This document shows, in pieces, positions 32,276 to 39,185 of a DNA stretch of 43,779 nt. The translations under genes were made by a program, and so were the position numbers. The notes under the pieces were generated by a model. That model did not search any database, had not been told where the DNA came from, and saw nothing but the letters and a program-made list of their open reading frames with translations. The stretch's first letter is position 1. Each line of letters opens with the position of its first letter. The stretch is from Candidatus Bathyarchaeota archaeon. GTDB lineage: Archaea > Thermoproteota > Bathyarchaeia > Bathyarchaeales > Bathycorpusculaceae. The stretch spans positions 1 to 43,779 of the forward strand of contig JAOZHX010000009.1 in the NCBI GenBank assembly GCA_026014665.1, given 5' to 3'.

Positions 32276-33481
32276 ATGAAACCCGAAGAAATGATACCAG
32301 AATATTTACAATACGAATCCGTTCAACGATACATACGACAACTAACAAAAAACGCAGCCCCAATAGAAGAAGATGGTGTACCAAAAGACACCTTAATAAG
32401 CGTAAAAACAGCCCTACGAGATTATATTCAGTTCACAGGAAAAAACCCAGATGAACTCATACAAGAAGCCATCAACCAAATAAAAACCGACGGAACATGC
32501 CTAAAAATAAACGACCAACTCGACAAGTTCTACCTACACTACAAATCAAAAACGACGGCTTCAAGACAAACAAACATGATAAAAGGCTTCTACAAACACA
32601 ACGGCATCTTTGTCACATGCAAAGTTGCTTCTCCCCCAGTCATAAGAGAAAAAAACAGAATCTTAACCAGCGAAGAAATACGCGCAATCTGCGACAGAGC
32701 ACCCCTACACTTTAGAGCACTATTCTTAGCAAACAACTACCTCGGTTTAAGAGTTGGAGCAATACAAAACTTAACTGTCGCAAACTTTAACACCGAAGAA
32801 TGGACAAAAAACCAACCCCTCTATCCAGTGTTTATCAGCAGAAAACTAAGCGGAACATTCAGCTACACCGTATACATCGGCTACGACGCCATGACGGTAC
32901 TAAAAACCTACTTTAAAACAAGAAACTTTGAACCAAACGATAAACCCTTCAATTACGCTCAAGACTGGATAAACAACGTATTCAAAAGGTGCGCTTACGA
33001 AACAGGTATAATTAACGCCACCGAATTCAACGCGGTTGGTGCACCGAAAGGAATCAACGAACTTCGTTTCCACACTTTACGTATGAGACGCCAAACTATA
33101 CAGGAAAGCGTAAAAACGGCACAAAACTGGGTTGACCACATAATGGGTCACATACCTAAAGGGGCAGACGGAAAAAACTATAGTCATCCACCCCAAAAAG
33201 ACATTTACCAAGAAATACTTAAAGCCTTACCTAAACTTGAAATTTACGGTCACCATGAACAGAGCCCAACTGAAGCAACAGTGGAAGTGCAACGTATCTT
33301 AACGTTGGAAGCGGCGAAAAAATTACCCAACATGACGCCTGAAAAACTTAGCCAACTCGAAAACATACTAAAATACACCAAAACACTACAAGAAATAGAG
33401 CAAATAACAGAAGCAATCAGTAAATACAACTCGTTAGAGGAAGGCTTAAGAAACATCACTAAATGCTGGTTATACAAATAA
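32276..33481 (+). CDS. int: Tyrosine recombinase (integrase)
   Basis: A 401-residue integrase. The catalytic set is complete: R159 in YLGLRVGAI, K in SRKLSG near 189, H266-x-x-R269 in FHTLRM, H292 in IMGH and the nucleophile Y302 in GKNYSH. The N-terminal 120 residues form a SAM-like/core-binding helical domain (residues 35-110), and the last 80 residues are a helical tail (LSQLENILKYTKTLQEIEQI). It is of the type common in archaeal viruses and plasmids. It shows that the virus can be a provirus. A downstream terminator separates it from the converging gene. Confidence 0.9.
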   Translation: MKPEEMIPEYLQYESVQRYIRQLTKNAAPIEEDGVPKDTLISVKTALRDYIQFTGKNPDELIQEAINQIKTDGTCLKINDQLDKFYLHYKSKTTASRQTNMIKGFYKHNGIFVTCKVASPPVIREKNRILTSEEIRAICDRAPLHFRALFLANNYLGLRVGAIQNLTVANFNTEEWTKNQPLYPVFISRKLSGTFSYTVYIGYDAMTVLKTYFKTRNFEPNDKPFNYAQDWINNVFKRCAYETGIINATEFNAVGAPKGINELRFHTLRMRRQTIQESVKTAQNWVDHIMGHIPKGADGKNYSHPPQKDIYQEILKALPKLEIYGHHEQSPTEATVEVQRILTLEAAKKLPNMTPEKLSQLENILKYTKTLQEIEQITEAISKYNSLEEGLRNITKCWLYK

Positions 33482-33484
33482 AAC

Positions 33485-33525
33485 TTTTTTTTTCTAATTC
33501 TTTTTTTTTTTTTAAAAAAAAAAAA
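33485..33525. terminator. Bidirectional terminator
   Basis: T runs at 33485-33493 and 33501-33513 followed by twelve A (33514-33525) form a T13A12 palindrome between converging integrase and the 33.5 kb gene; it ends transcripts from both sides. Confidence 0.7.
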
Positions 33526-33540
33526 CAGATAAAAAAAAAC

Positions 33541-33867
33541 TTAACGTTTATAAAGGTAATCCAGTCTGTAACGGCAACGGGGGCAAGCGGGCGGCATCAA
33601 AGGAAAAGCATGCTTGCGAGGCTCCCACACGTAGTATAAATCTTCAACTTTCATATCGATACAACGATGAATGACTGCTTCAACAGTGTCGCCTTTAACG
33701 TTAAAGAACAGTTTCTTTTGTTCTGGAAACTTTGACAAGTCAATTATACCCCAACCGCTACGTACATCGTTAGCTCCACTTAACTTGTAGCATCTGTTTC
33801 CGTAATCGTAGACGACTTCTTCGACTTTTACGTTTATTTTTGTTTTTTCCATTTTTGATTCATCCAT
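33541..33867 (-). CDS. Unknown protein with C-terminal CPRC
   Basis: A 108-residue protein, the only minus-strand gene inside the long plus-strand arc. N-terminal strands (INVKVEEVVYDYGNRCYKLSG), middle helix with VEAVIHRCIDMKVEDLYYVWEP, and near the end ACPRCRYRLDYLYKR. One CxxC plus two more Cys might bind zinc. Not recognised. As it is transcribed against its surroundings and next to int with its own promoter, it could be a proviral-state gene (regulator or exclusion factor); inference. Confidence 0.65.
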   Translation of the reverse strand: MDESKMEKTKINVKVEEVVYDYGNRCYKLSGANDVRSGWGIIDLSKFPEQKKLFFNVKGDTVEAVIHRCIDMKVEDLYYVWEPRKHAFPLMPPACPRCRYRLDYLYKR

Positions 33868-33879
33868 TCAATTTTTTTT

Positions 33880-33914
33880 ATTAATAGTAATAATAGTAAA
33901 CGTTATATATAAAG
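33880..33914 (-). promoter_or_regulatory. Minus-strand promoter with variant motif
   Basis: Minus strand: CTTTATATATAACG (about 33902-33914), then TTTACTATTATTACTATTAA (33880-33899), a version of the motif in which CGA is replaced by TTA/ATA triplets. Confidence 0.6.
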
Positions 33915-33959
33915 ATTGCATTTTATTAACGCGCAAGATACAAAAATAAGTCAAAAAAA

Positions 33960-33992
33960 CTTATATTGAACCGTACTAATAATCGTAGAAGG
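33960..33992 (+). promoter_or_regulatory. Plus-strand promoter with TAATAATCGTAG motif
   Basis: CTTATATTG (33960-33968) then GTACTAATAATCGTAGAAGG (33973-33992) leading to a GGTG ribosome site and TTG start at 34002. Confidence 0.6.
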
Positions 33993-34001
33993 TGCATCCA
34001 A

Positions 34002-34151
34002 TTGAAATACACCCCCTACAACGAAATAGAACAAGCAACAAAACTTTTATCAAACATTCTAAAACACACACTCGACCCAGAAATAGACAGGTTAGTTCTG
34101 GAAGCCCAAGAAAACCTGCAAGAAGCCTTAGAAAAACTTGCATATACCTAA
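34002..34151 (+). CDS. Small helical protein (49 residues)
   Basis: TTG at 34002 with GGTG seven bases upstream. Product (begins MKYTPYNEIEQATK) is one or two acidic helices (LLSNILKHTLDPEIDRLVLEAQENLQEALEKL) likely to form a helical hairpin or dimer. An upstream in-frame TTG at 33966 lies in the promoter and is not used. Not recognised. Confidence 0.6.
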   Translation: MKYTPYNEIEQATKLLSNILKHTLDPEIDRLVLEAQENLQEALEKLAYT

Positions 34152-34180
34152 AAAACCAACTAAAAACCCACCCAAACATA

Positions 34181-34266
34181 TTTTTTTCTTTTCAAAAAAG
34201 CCGCCCCTGTTAAGTTAAAGAATAACTTGGAAGAATTTTACTCAGAAATCTTAAATCTTAAAAGAT
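34181..34266. repeat. Dispersed intergenic element, copy 1
   Basis: Poly-T (34181-34187), then CCCCTGTTAAGTTAAAG (34204-34220) with hairpin AAGTTA/TAACTT, and the self-complementary ATCTTAAAAGAT (34255-34266). Similar elements follow the genes ending at 35967 and 38263. Confidence 0.45.
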
Positions 34267-34281
34267 ACGAAACCAACCTTA

Positions 34282-34325
34282 ACGTTTATAAACTACGATT
34301 ATAACGATTACTACACAGTGATAAC
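34282..34325 (+). promoter_or_regulatory. Promoter with doubled ACGATTA motif
   Basis: TATA box CGTTTATAAAC (34282-34292), then CTACGATTATAACGATTACTAC (34293-34314): two ACGATT words twelve bases apart. Confidence 0.7.
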
Positions 34326-34326
34326 T

Positions 34327-34518
34327 ATGAAGATAAAAGGAAAACTAATAACAACCATAACGTTAGGAGAAAAAGGGTTAATATACATAGAAACAGAAAA
34401 ATACACAACACAACACTACATCGCCGCAAAAAAACTTAGCGAATTCCTAAAAGAAAACCCCCACGTATTAAACGTTGAATACGACACAGACACAGAAACC
34501 TTAAAAACGGTTGACTAA
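34327..34518 (+). CDS. Small alpha/beta protein (63 residues)
   Basis: ATG at 34327 is chosen because a GTG at 34318 lies in the promoter motif. Strands KIKGKLITTITLGEKGLIYIETE, helix YIAAKKLSEFLKENP, strand VLNVEYDTDTETLKTV. A beta-beta-alpha-beta shape, not recognised. It precedes the HerA-like ATPase by two bases and may be its partner. Confidence 0.65.
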   Translation: MKIKGKLITTITLGEKGLIYIETEKYTTQHYIAAKKLSEFLKENPHVLNVEYDTDTETLKTVD

Positions 34519-34520
34519 AA

Positions 34521-35273
34521 ATGCACAAGTTCGACGTTGAAGAAGCAAAAGAAACAGGCTTCTACGTGTCTGGAACAAGCGGCAGTGGAAAAACCACATT
34601 AGCCAAACACCTCGTCAAAGATTTAATACTAAACGGATGCACAGTCATAGTTTTAGACGCATCCAGAGCATGGTCAACCAACAGCCCAATCAACAACACC
34701 GTAACGCTCAACACACCCTTACAAAACAATCCAACCAGATACCCCGTCGTAAACACAGTATTCGACATGACAAAACTGGCAATAGCAGAAAGGTTCACGT
34801 TCTGTGACAAACTATGCGAAGCAACAATGCAAAGCCGAATCAACGCGCCCAACCCCAAAAAACTGGATTGGCTTTTCCTCGTATTCGAAGAAGCCCAATT
34901 GTATCTCTCAAACGGTTGTATGCGTAGCTTACACAAATATGGCAACGTATTAAACGTGATAAGCAACGGCAGAAATTTTAACGTTAGATTCGGCATCATT
35001 ACCCAATTCCCTGCAAACGTAGACAAAGCACCAGTAAAAATCACTCAGCAACGCTACTTCGGGTTGACTACAGAAAAAAACGATTTAACATACATAAAAT
35101 CATTTTTTAATACTAAACAAGAAGCTGAACAAGTACGCAACTTAGAAAAACTCGAATTCATGTATCAATACAGAGGCAAAACAGAAAAAATAAAAACATA
35201 CTACTTCGGCGATGCACCCAAAAAATACGAGTTAACAGGATACCAAATAGAATTACCGACATACATTTTATAA
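34521..35273 (+). CDS. HerA/FtsK-type P-loop ATPase
   Basis: A 250-residue ATPase. Walker A GTSGSGKT at 18-25, Walker B LFLVFEEAQ with E123/E124 near 117-126, the sensor strand GIITQFPANVD near 158-168, and SNGRNFN (148-154), where HerA-like enzymes have an arginine finger or coupling element. The fold is that of the HerA/VirB4/FtsK motors. In tailless archaeal viruses such an enzyme packages the DNA; here a terminase is present, so it may do DNA translocation at integration/segregation, or conjugation-like transfer. Overall size is near the minimal form. Confidence 0.8.
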   Translation: MHKFDVEEAKETGFYVSGTSGSGKTTLAKHLVKDLILNGCTVIVLDASRAWSTNSPINNTVTLNTPLQNNPTRYPVVNTVFDMTKLAIAERFTFCDKLCEATMQSRINAPNPKKLDWLFLVFEEAQLYLSNGCMRSLHKYGNVLNVISNGRNFNVRFGIITQFPANVDKAPVKITQQRYFGLTTEKNDLTYIKSFFNTKQEAEQVRNLEKLEFMYQYRGKTEKIKTYYFGDAPKKYELTGYQIELPTYIL

Positions 35274-35303
35274 TCATAATCGTAAAAACGTTTAAATATA
35301 ACC
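35271..35303 (+). promoter_or_regulatory. Promoter region with motif upstream of TATA
   Basis: TAATCATAATCGTA (35271-35284) overlaps the stop of the ATPase gene and precedes CGTTTAAATATAACC (35289-35303). Here the motif is before, not after, the TATA box, which speaks for an operator rather than a pure initiator. Confidence 0.5.
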
Positions 35304-35347
35304 AAAACAATTTATTACACAACCACAAAAAAACGGATGAACCCAAT

Positions 35348-35689
35348 ATGATAGTATTGATGAGTCCCGAAAACAAAAAAGTTTGTATAACCCCCAAAAC
35401 AGATGAACGGCTATATGCCGCACCAGTCAACCCACCAAACACGGGAACAACCTACACAAGTGGAGTAGACCTGTTTCGACATGTAACAAGAAACAGAAAC
35501 GTATACTACTACCTCTATGAATGGAGTCTATGGCAAGGCGTAGAAAACCGTTACCGCTTAATCACTGAACAAGAAGCAAAAGATTTCTTGCTGCGAGCAC
35601 TCGGCTGGACAGGTTGGGCAGCACTCGACGAACAAGAACTAAAACGTGTACAAGAACTATTTCCAGACCTATTCGAGGAAGATGCATGA
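35348..35689 (+). CDS. Unknown protein (113 residues)
   Basis: ATG at 35348 (or 35360). Beta/loop-rich N terminus (KKVCITPKTDERLYAAPVNPPNTGTTY), an aromatic middle (NVYYYLYEWSLWQGVENRYRLI) and an acidic helical C terminus (DEQELKRVQELFPDLFEEDA). The middle with YLYEWSLW.G......lt..EA..FL resembles small virus/plasmid proteins that I cannot name. Overlaps the next ATG by 4 bases. Confidence 0.65.
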   Translation: MIVLMSPENKKVCITPKTDERLYAAPVNPPNTGTTYTSGVDLFRHVTRNRNVYYYLYEWSLWQGVENRYRLITEQEAKDFLLRALGWTGWAALDEQELKRVQELFPDLFEEDA

Positions 35690-35967
35690 AACAACTAAGA
35701 AAAGCGTTAGCTATGTCGCTGCACTTCAAACAAAAAAACAATTGGAGCAGAGAAACAGGAGCGGGCTTCATAGCCGAAGACATAGAAAACATACAATACA
35801 ACCCCGCCAACAAAACTTTAACGTTAAAATTTGGTTGGGGCACAACACAAACCGTTACAATTCGAGACCTAAACTTGCGTGAAACAGAAGAAGCCATAAA
35901 GTGGATAGACAAAAAATGGGCTGAATGGAACGAAAACTTTTATAAAAAACTCAAAGAATCCATCTAA
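35686..35967 (+). CDS. Unknown protein (93 residues)
   Basis: ATG at 35686 overlaps the previous TGA (ATGA). N-terminal basic helix (MKQLRKALAMSLHFKQKNN), two strands (NKTLTLKFGWGTTQTVTIRDL) and a C-terminal charged helix (ETEEAIKWIDKKWAEWNENFYKKLKES). Not recognised. A longer frame from 35614 is only the antisense-like extension of the upstream coding DNA and lacks a ribosome site. Confidence 0.65.
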   Translation: MKQLRKALAMSLHFKQKNNWSRETGAGFIAEDIENIQYNPANKTLTLKFGWGTTQTVTIRDLNLRETEEAIKWIDKKWAEWNENFYKKLKESI

Positions 35968-36052
35968 TTTTTTTTTAATACTAAATTTTTTTGTCCCTAT
36001 CAAGTTATAGCAAAGAAACCGACATAACAGGTTATATCTTAAAAAGATATAT
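35968..36052. repeat. Terminator and dispersed intergenic element, copy 2
   Basis: T9 at 35968-35976, then TTTAATACTAAATTT, CCCTATCAAGTTATAG (35995-36010) and a perfect hairpin TATATCTT/AAGATATA (36033-36040 with 36044-36051). The order and words match the blocks at 34.2 and 38.4 kb. Confidence 0.5.
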
Positions 36053-36145
36053 ACAAAAATGGACATATAAAACGCTTAAAAAAAACGCAAAAAACGCTAA
36101 GTTTTCTATTATATATTGTCCCACACATACCTAAACCCACAATTT

Positions 36146-36218
36146 TACAGTTGTCCAAAAATTTAAACATTATTATAGTAGTTGTAGCAGTAGTAGTAGT
36201 AGTTTTTAGACAACTGTA
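36146..36218. repeat. Long inverted repeat with GTA-triplet loop
   Basis: TACAGTTGTC (36146-36155) pairs with GACAACTGTA (36209-36218); after one mismatch AAAAA (36157-36161) pairs with TTTTT (36203-36207). The loop holds a run of GTA/GCA triplets (36176-36202). The rest of the 35.97-36.28 kb gap shows nothing else. Confidence 0.6.
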
Positions 36219-36235
36219 GATAATCATAATCGTAG
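36219..36235 (+). promoter_or_regulatory. Motif GATAATCATAATCGTAG before the zinc-protein operon
   Basis: The motif lies directly after the long inverted repeat. A convincing TATA box is not seen (TTTAAACATTATTATAG at 36162-36178 is the nearest). Confidence 0.45.
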
Positions 36236-36283
36236 CATTTATTAATCTCCCTACACAAAAAACTTTAACGGTGAACCCAAAAA

Positions 36284-36388
36284 ATGGAACAAAACAACAT
36301 TAAAAAAATTTTAAACTGTGGAAAAGAAACACCGTGCGAAAAATGCGCACACTACATTTTTAACTGTTACGGGAGAGTCACACCATGA
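36284..36388 (+). CDS. Tiny Cys-rich protein (34 residues)
   Basis: ATG at 36284 with GGTGA nine bases before it. Product begins MEQNNIKKILNCG and has four cysteines, C12, C18, C21 and C28, in a spacing that can hold one zinc. Its TGA overlaps the next ATG. It is the first of five consecutive small Cys proteins. Confidence 0.6.
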   Translation: MEQNNIKKILNCGKETPCEKCAHYIFNCYGRVTP

Positions 36389-36579
36389 AAAAAGAAATAC
36401 TATTTGTGTGTCCAGAATCAAATTGCCAACCCAAACCCGATTTTAGCAATTGTGAAATATGCTACCAAAACAGTTTAACCGAAAAAAACTTAGCAAAAGC
36501 GCAAACAAAAGCCGAATACTGCATCCAACAAAAAAGCTGCAAAACATGTGAATTAAAACTGTGTGGGGTGAGGATGTGA
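36385..36579 (+). CDS. Cys-rich small protein (64 residues)
   Basis: Eight cysteines: FVCPESNC, NCEIC, YCIQQKSCKTCELKLC. Two zinc sites or a disulphide/iron-sulphur cluster are possible. Lys/Gln-rich helix between the clusters. Overlaps its neighbours on both sides by stop/start sharing. Function unknown. Confidence 0.65.
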   Translation: MKKEILFVCPESNCQPKPDFSNCEICYQNSLTEKNLAKAQTKAEYCIQQKSCKTCELKLCGVRM

Positions 36580-37184
36580 TGGAAATAATCCAATCGGCTA
36601 AAGTAGGAAACGACAAAATAATTAAAATCGCCTACGACGACACACCATTAAACCCCTTCGAAGAGTTTGACTTTTTAGGTACATGGATAGGTTGGCATAG
36701 AAATTACTTAATCGGCAAAAAAGAAGAGAGAATGACACAGACAGAGTTCAGCGAATTCGTAAAAGAACAGAGAAACAAAATTTTAATACTAAACTTATAT
36801 TGCTATGAACATGGCGGCATAATGTTTAGCACAGACAACACAGTTTACCCATTCAATGACCGATGGGACAGTGGGCAAATAGGTTACATATACGTCACGT
36901 ACGAAAAAATCAAAAAAGAATTTAACGTTAAACACGTAACCAAAAAAACAATACAAAAATGCAAAAAAATAATTCAAGCCGAAATAGACACAGTAAACAA
37001 AATATTTAACGGTGAAATCTACGGATACGTAATTTATAGAATCGAAAAATGCAACAAAAACCACACACATTTAGAGCATGAAGATAGTTGTTGGGGATAC
37101 ATCGGGTTAGACAGCATTAAAGAAACACTTGAAAGCATGGGCTACGTAAACGTTGAATGGCAAGATGGGGATGTTGAAGCATGA
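36579..37184 (+). CDS. Conserved virus/plasmid protein with WDSGQ and DSCWG motifs
   Basis: A 201-residue protein from ATG 36579 (GGTGAGG before it). Motifs: LNLYCYEHGGIMFS, DRWDSGQIGYIYVT, GEIYGYVIYRIEKC and HEDSCWGYIG. This set, H-G-x-x-x-S..., W-D-S-G-Q-x-G and D-S-C-W-G, belongs to a family I know from phages and plasmids of bacteria and archaea without known function. The conserved His, Asp and Cys could form an active site. It lies among zinc-ribbon genes in the operon. Confidence 0.7.
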   Translation: MEIIQSAKVGNDKIIKIAYDDTPLNPFEEFDFLGTWIGWHRNYLIGKKEERMTQTEFSEFVKEQRNKILILNLYCYEHGGIMFSTDNTVYPFNDRWDSGQIGYIYVTYEKIKKEFNVKHVTKKTIQKCKKIIQAEIDTVNKIFNGEIYGYVIYRIEKCNKNHTHLEHEDSCWGYIGLDSIKETLESMGYVNVEWQDGDVEA

Positions 37185-37294
37185 AGATAGCATGTACACA
37201 CTGCTCATACACATGGCAAACAAACAGCAAATTATTGTATGTTACATGCCCAAATTGTGCAAGAAAAACAAAAAACGGTGAAAAAAATGAATAA
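37181..37294 (+). CDS. Tiny zinc ribbon (37 residues)
   Basis: ATG at 37181 overlaps the previous TGA. C5-x2-C8 and C23-x2-C26 with a beta hairpin between (SYTWQTNSKLLYVT): a minimal zinc ribbon. Too short to be listed by most gene finders. Confidence 0.65.
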   Translation: MKIACTHCSYTWQTNSKLLYVTCPNCARKTKNGEKNE

Positions 37295-37406
37295 AAAAAC
37301 TAAAAAGCATGAACATAAAGCGAAATTAACATGCGGCAATTGTGGTTATGTATGGTACGTTAAAGGTAGCATAATAGATTTAGACTGCCCAAATTGCGAG
37401 GATTAA
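37287..37406 (+). CDS. Tiny zinc ribbon (39 residues)
   Basis: ATG at 37287, GGTG six bases before it, overlapping the previous gene by 8 bases. C16-x2-C19 and C34-x2-C37 with GYVWYVKGSIIDLD between. Similar in fold to its neighbour, suggesting an old duplication; N terminus Lys/His-rich. Confidence 0.65.
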   Translation: MNKKTKKHEHKAKLTCGNCGYVWYVKGSIIDLDCPNCED

Positions 37407-37421
37407 CGGAGACTGATTAAA

Positions 37422-37847
37422 ATGACATCCACTTTATATAAAAATCCAGAAGCAAAAACAGCCGAAATCAACCAAAAAATCAGAATCGGCACAGTTATCC
37501 GCAAAAAAAACTATTACGTCGACCTATGGATGATAACAGCAATTGAAGATGCGAACGATGGTTGGCGCGGCGCCAACAACTACCGTTTAACAATCGTCAG
37601 CGTACACGACAACAAACACGGCTTTTATAATCTTCCAGTGTTTAAAGCGAACAAAACCTGCCCGTGGCTTGATAAACTGCCTCGGGTCAACGGTGAACCC
37701 GTGCACATAATGCAAACACAAGACACCGTTAACACTTATGACATCGCAAATAACCATGTAATTACTTGGGAAATATTTGCGGCGAACAATGTCGAAGCAG
37801 AAAAAAAGATGTTAACTTCGGCTACTATTATGGAAGGAGATGAATAA
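37422..37847 (+). CDS. Unknown protein (141 residues)
   Basis: An alpha/beta protein with YYVDLWMITAIEDANDGWRGANNYRLTIVSV and a TWEIFAANNVEAEKK end. No known motif. Two bases separate it from the next ATG. The sequence is slightly more GC-rich than its neighbours. Confidence 0.6.
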   Translation: MTSTLYKNPEAKTAEINQKIRIGTVIRKKNYYVDLWMITAIEDANDGWRGANNYRLTIVSVHDNKHGFYNLPVFKANKTCPWLDKLPRVNGEPVHIMQTQDTVNTYDIANNHVITWEIFAANNVEAEKKMLTSATIMEGDE

Positions 37848-37849
37848 AA

Positions 37850-38263
37850 ATGGAAATAAAAATATCATATTATGGCAGAATCGAGGAACTAAACAAAAGA
37901 ACAGATTTAGAACTCGTAACAAACAGTCAAGACACAGAAGCCATAAAAGAATATTTAGGCGGAACAGACAAAAGAACAAAAACACGTAGACAACTTAAAG
38001 AGTACGCGCTTTTTTTCGTTAAAATAGAGGAAGGCGAATACACAGAAATATACGCTTCAACCTATTCGACGGCATGGCTAAACGCGCCAATAGACAGAAT
38101 AGAGATACTCTATCCACAGTACGAAATACAAGGCGAATATGGACAAGGATGGGAAACAGTAACAATAGAACGCGACAAAAAAGAAGCCGTTAAACGTTTA
38201 AAAGAATACAATTTGAATGAATCACAATACCCCCATAGGCTTAGACGGGTGTGGACAACTTAA
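37850..38263 (+). CDS. Unknown protein (137 residues)
   Basis: Charged alpha/beta protein. N-terminal strand-helix (MEIKISYYGRIEELNKR), middle with TRRQLKEYALFFVKIEEGEYTEIYAS and C-terminal helix (RDKKEAVKRLKEYNL). Not recognised. Last gene of the zinc-protein operon before a poly-T stretch. Confidence 0.6.
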   Translation: MEIKISYYGRIEELNKRTDLELVTNSQDTEAIKEYLGGTDKRTKTRRQLKEYALFFVKIEEGEYTEIYASTYSTAWLNAPIDRIEILYPQYEIQGEYGQGWETVTIERDKKEAVKRLKEYNLNESQYPHRLRRVWTT

Positions 38264-38360
38264 AATATCCATGCGAAAATGCAGAGAAAAAACAACCAAA
38301 TGTAGATGCCGAAAAAAAACTGTGAAACATTTAAGTGTTGACTTAACCATTAAATCCGCT

Positions 38361-38480
38361 TTTTTTTAATATTAAATTTTTCTCTTTTTCTTTAATGTAT
38401 ATCTCTTAGCGTACAAAAATTTTCCCTATTAAGTATACAGAGAACCTTAAGGCGAATATATCTATCTAAAAAAGATATAT
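38361..38480. repeat. Terminator and dispersed intergenic element, copy 3
   Basis: T8 (38361-38368) with TTTAATATTAAATTT, then CCCTATTAAGTATACAG (38424-38440) and the hairpin ATATATCT/AGATATAT (38456-38463 with 38473-38480). Same order as at 36.0 kb. Confidence 0.5.
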
Positions 38481-38581
38481 CTTTTATTGAGCACGTGTTT
38501 CTTGAGACTTAATATTTTCCCGCACCACATACCACACACACACCACAAAAACGCAATAAACATTTGTCAATTTAAACATTT

Positions 38582-38640
38582 AGTTTAATGTTAAACTGTT
38601 CAAATTATAGTTTAATACTAAACAATTGTTTAATACTAAA
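38582..38640. repeat. Triple palindrome GTTTAAT(G/A)(T/C)TAAAC
   Basis: Copies at 38582-38597, 38609-38623 and 38628-38640, just before the TATA box of the next operon. They are the same kind as the three copies before the DNA polymerase promoter. Confidence 0.6.
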
Positions 38641-38644
38641 TTTT

Positions 38645-38693
38645 AAAATATATAAGCAACCTACGATTACGATTAATATCGGGTCACTGACCC
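38645..38693 (+). promoter_or_regulatory. Promoter with CTACGATTACGATTAA motif and hairpin
   Basis: TATA box AAATATATAAGC (38645-38656), motif with two CGATTA words at 38661-38676, then a hairpin GGGTC-ACT-GACCC at 38681-38693 that would lie at the 5' end of the mRNA. ATG at 38716. Confidence 0.7.
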
Positions 38694-38715
38694 AACAGAA
38701 AAAGAGGCAAAAAAC

Positions 38716-39183
38716 ATGGAAACACAAAAAATTGAATCAAAACAAACAGAAACAACCCAAAATGTTGTAGAACAAAACAATTTCAAAATAGGTTTTAAAG
38801 TTGTGAAAAAAATAAGCAAAAAAACATATAAGCCATGCACATTGCTAGCTCTTCAACGCATACGATACAGAATAGCAAACCCAACTATACAAAACAAAGA
38901 AGAGCATGGCGCGTTTGCAGTTTTTCAAAATTTGGAAAGCGCGCAAAGTTTTCTATACAATATATACGACACGAAAAATACGAAAAATATGCGAATACTA
39001 AAAGTGCAATATCTACCGAGCGACGAAAAAAAATTATGGAAAAAAGAGAAGCCAAGTATACAAAAAAGCAAGTATGGCGGATATTTTTTTGTTTCTAACG
39101 GCATAAAAGAAAAGTACATCGAAGATTGCCCTTACGGCACAGAATTAGCGCAAGTAGTAATCCCCATCGAAGAGGTGAATTAA
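38716..39183 (+). CDS. Unknown protein before GHKL ATPase (155 residues)
   Basis: An alpha/beta protein: low-complexity start, then YKPCTLLALQRIRYRIANP, GAFAVFQNLESAQSFLYN, a strand RILKVQYLPSD and the end CPYGTELAQVVIPIEEV. The middle (frequency of aromatic residues, CPYGT..A..V...E) resembles small phage proteins without assigned role. It forms an operon with the GHKL gene (two bases apart). AT content and codon choice of this operon differ from the structural genes. Confidence 0.65.
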   Translation: METQKIESKQTETTQNVVEQNNFKIGFKVVKKISKKTYKPCTLLALQRIRYRIANPTIQNKEEHGAFAVFQNLESAQSFLYNIYDTKNTKNMRILKVQYLPSDEKKLWKKEKPSIQKSKYGGYFFVSNGIKEKYIEDCPYGTELAQVVIPIEEVN

Positions 39184-39185
39184 AA

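Noticed and set aside
38251..38369. Two small frames after 38263 (24 codons from GTG 38251; 32 codons from ATG 38271)
   Set aside because: No good ribosome site for the second and no conservation cue for either; the first overlaps the real stop and has no recognisable content.
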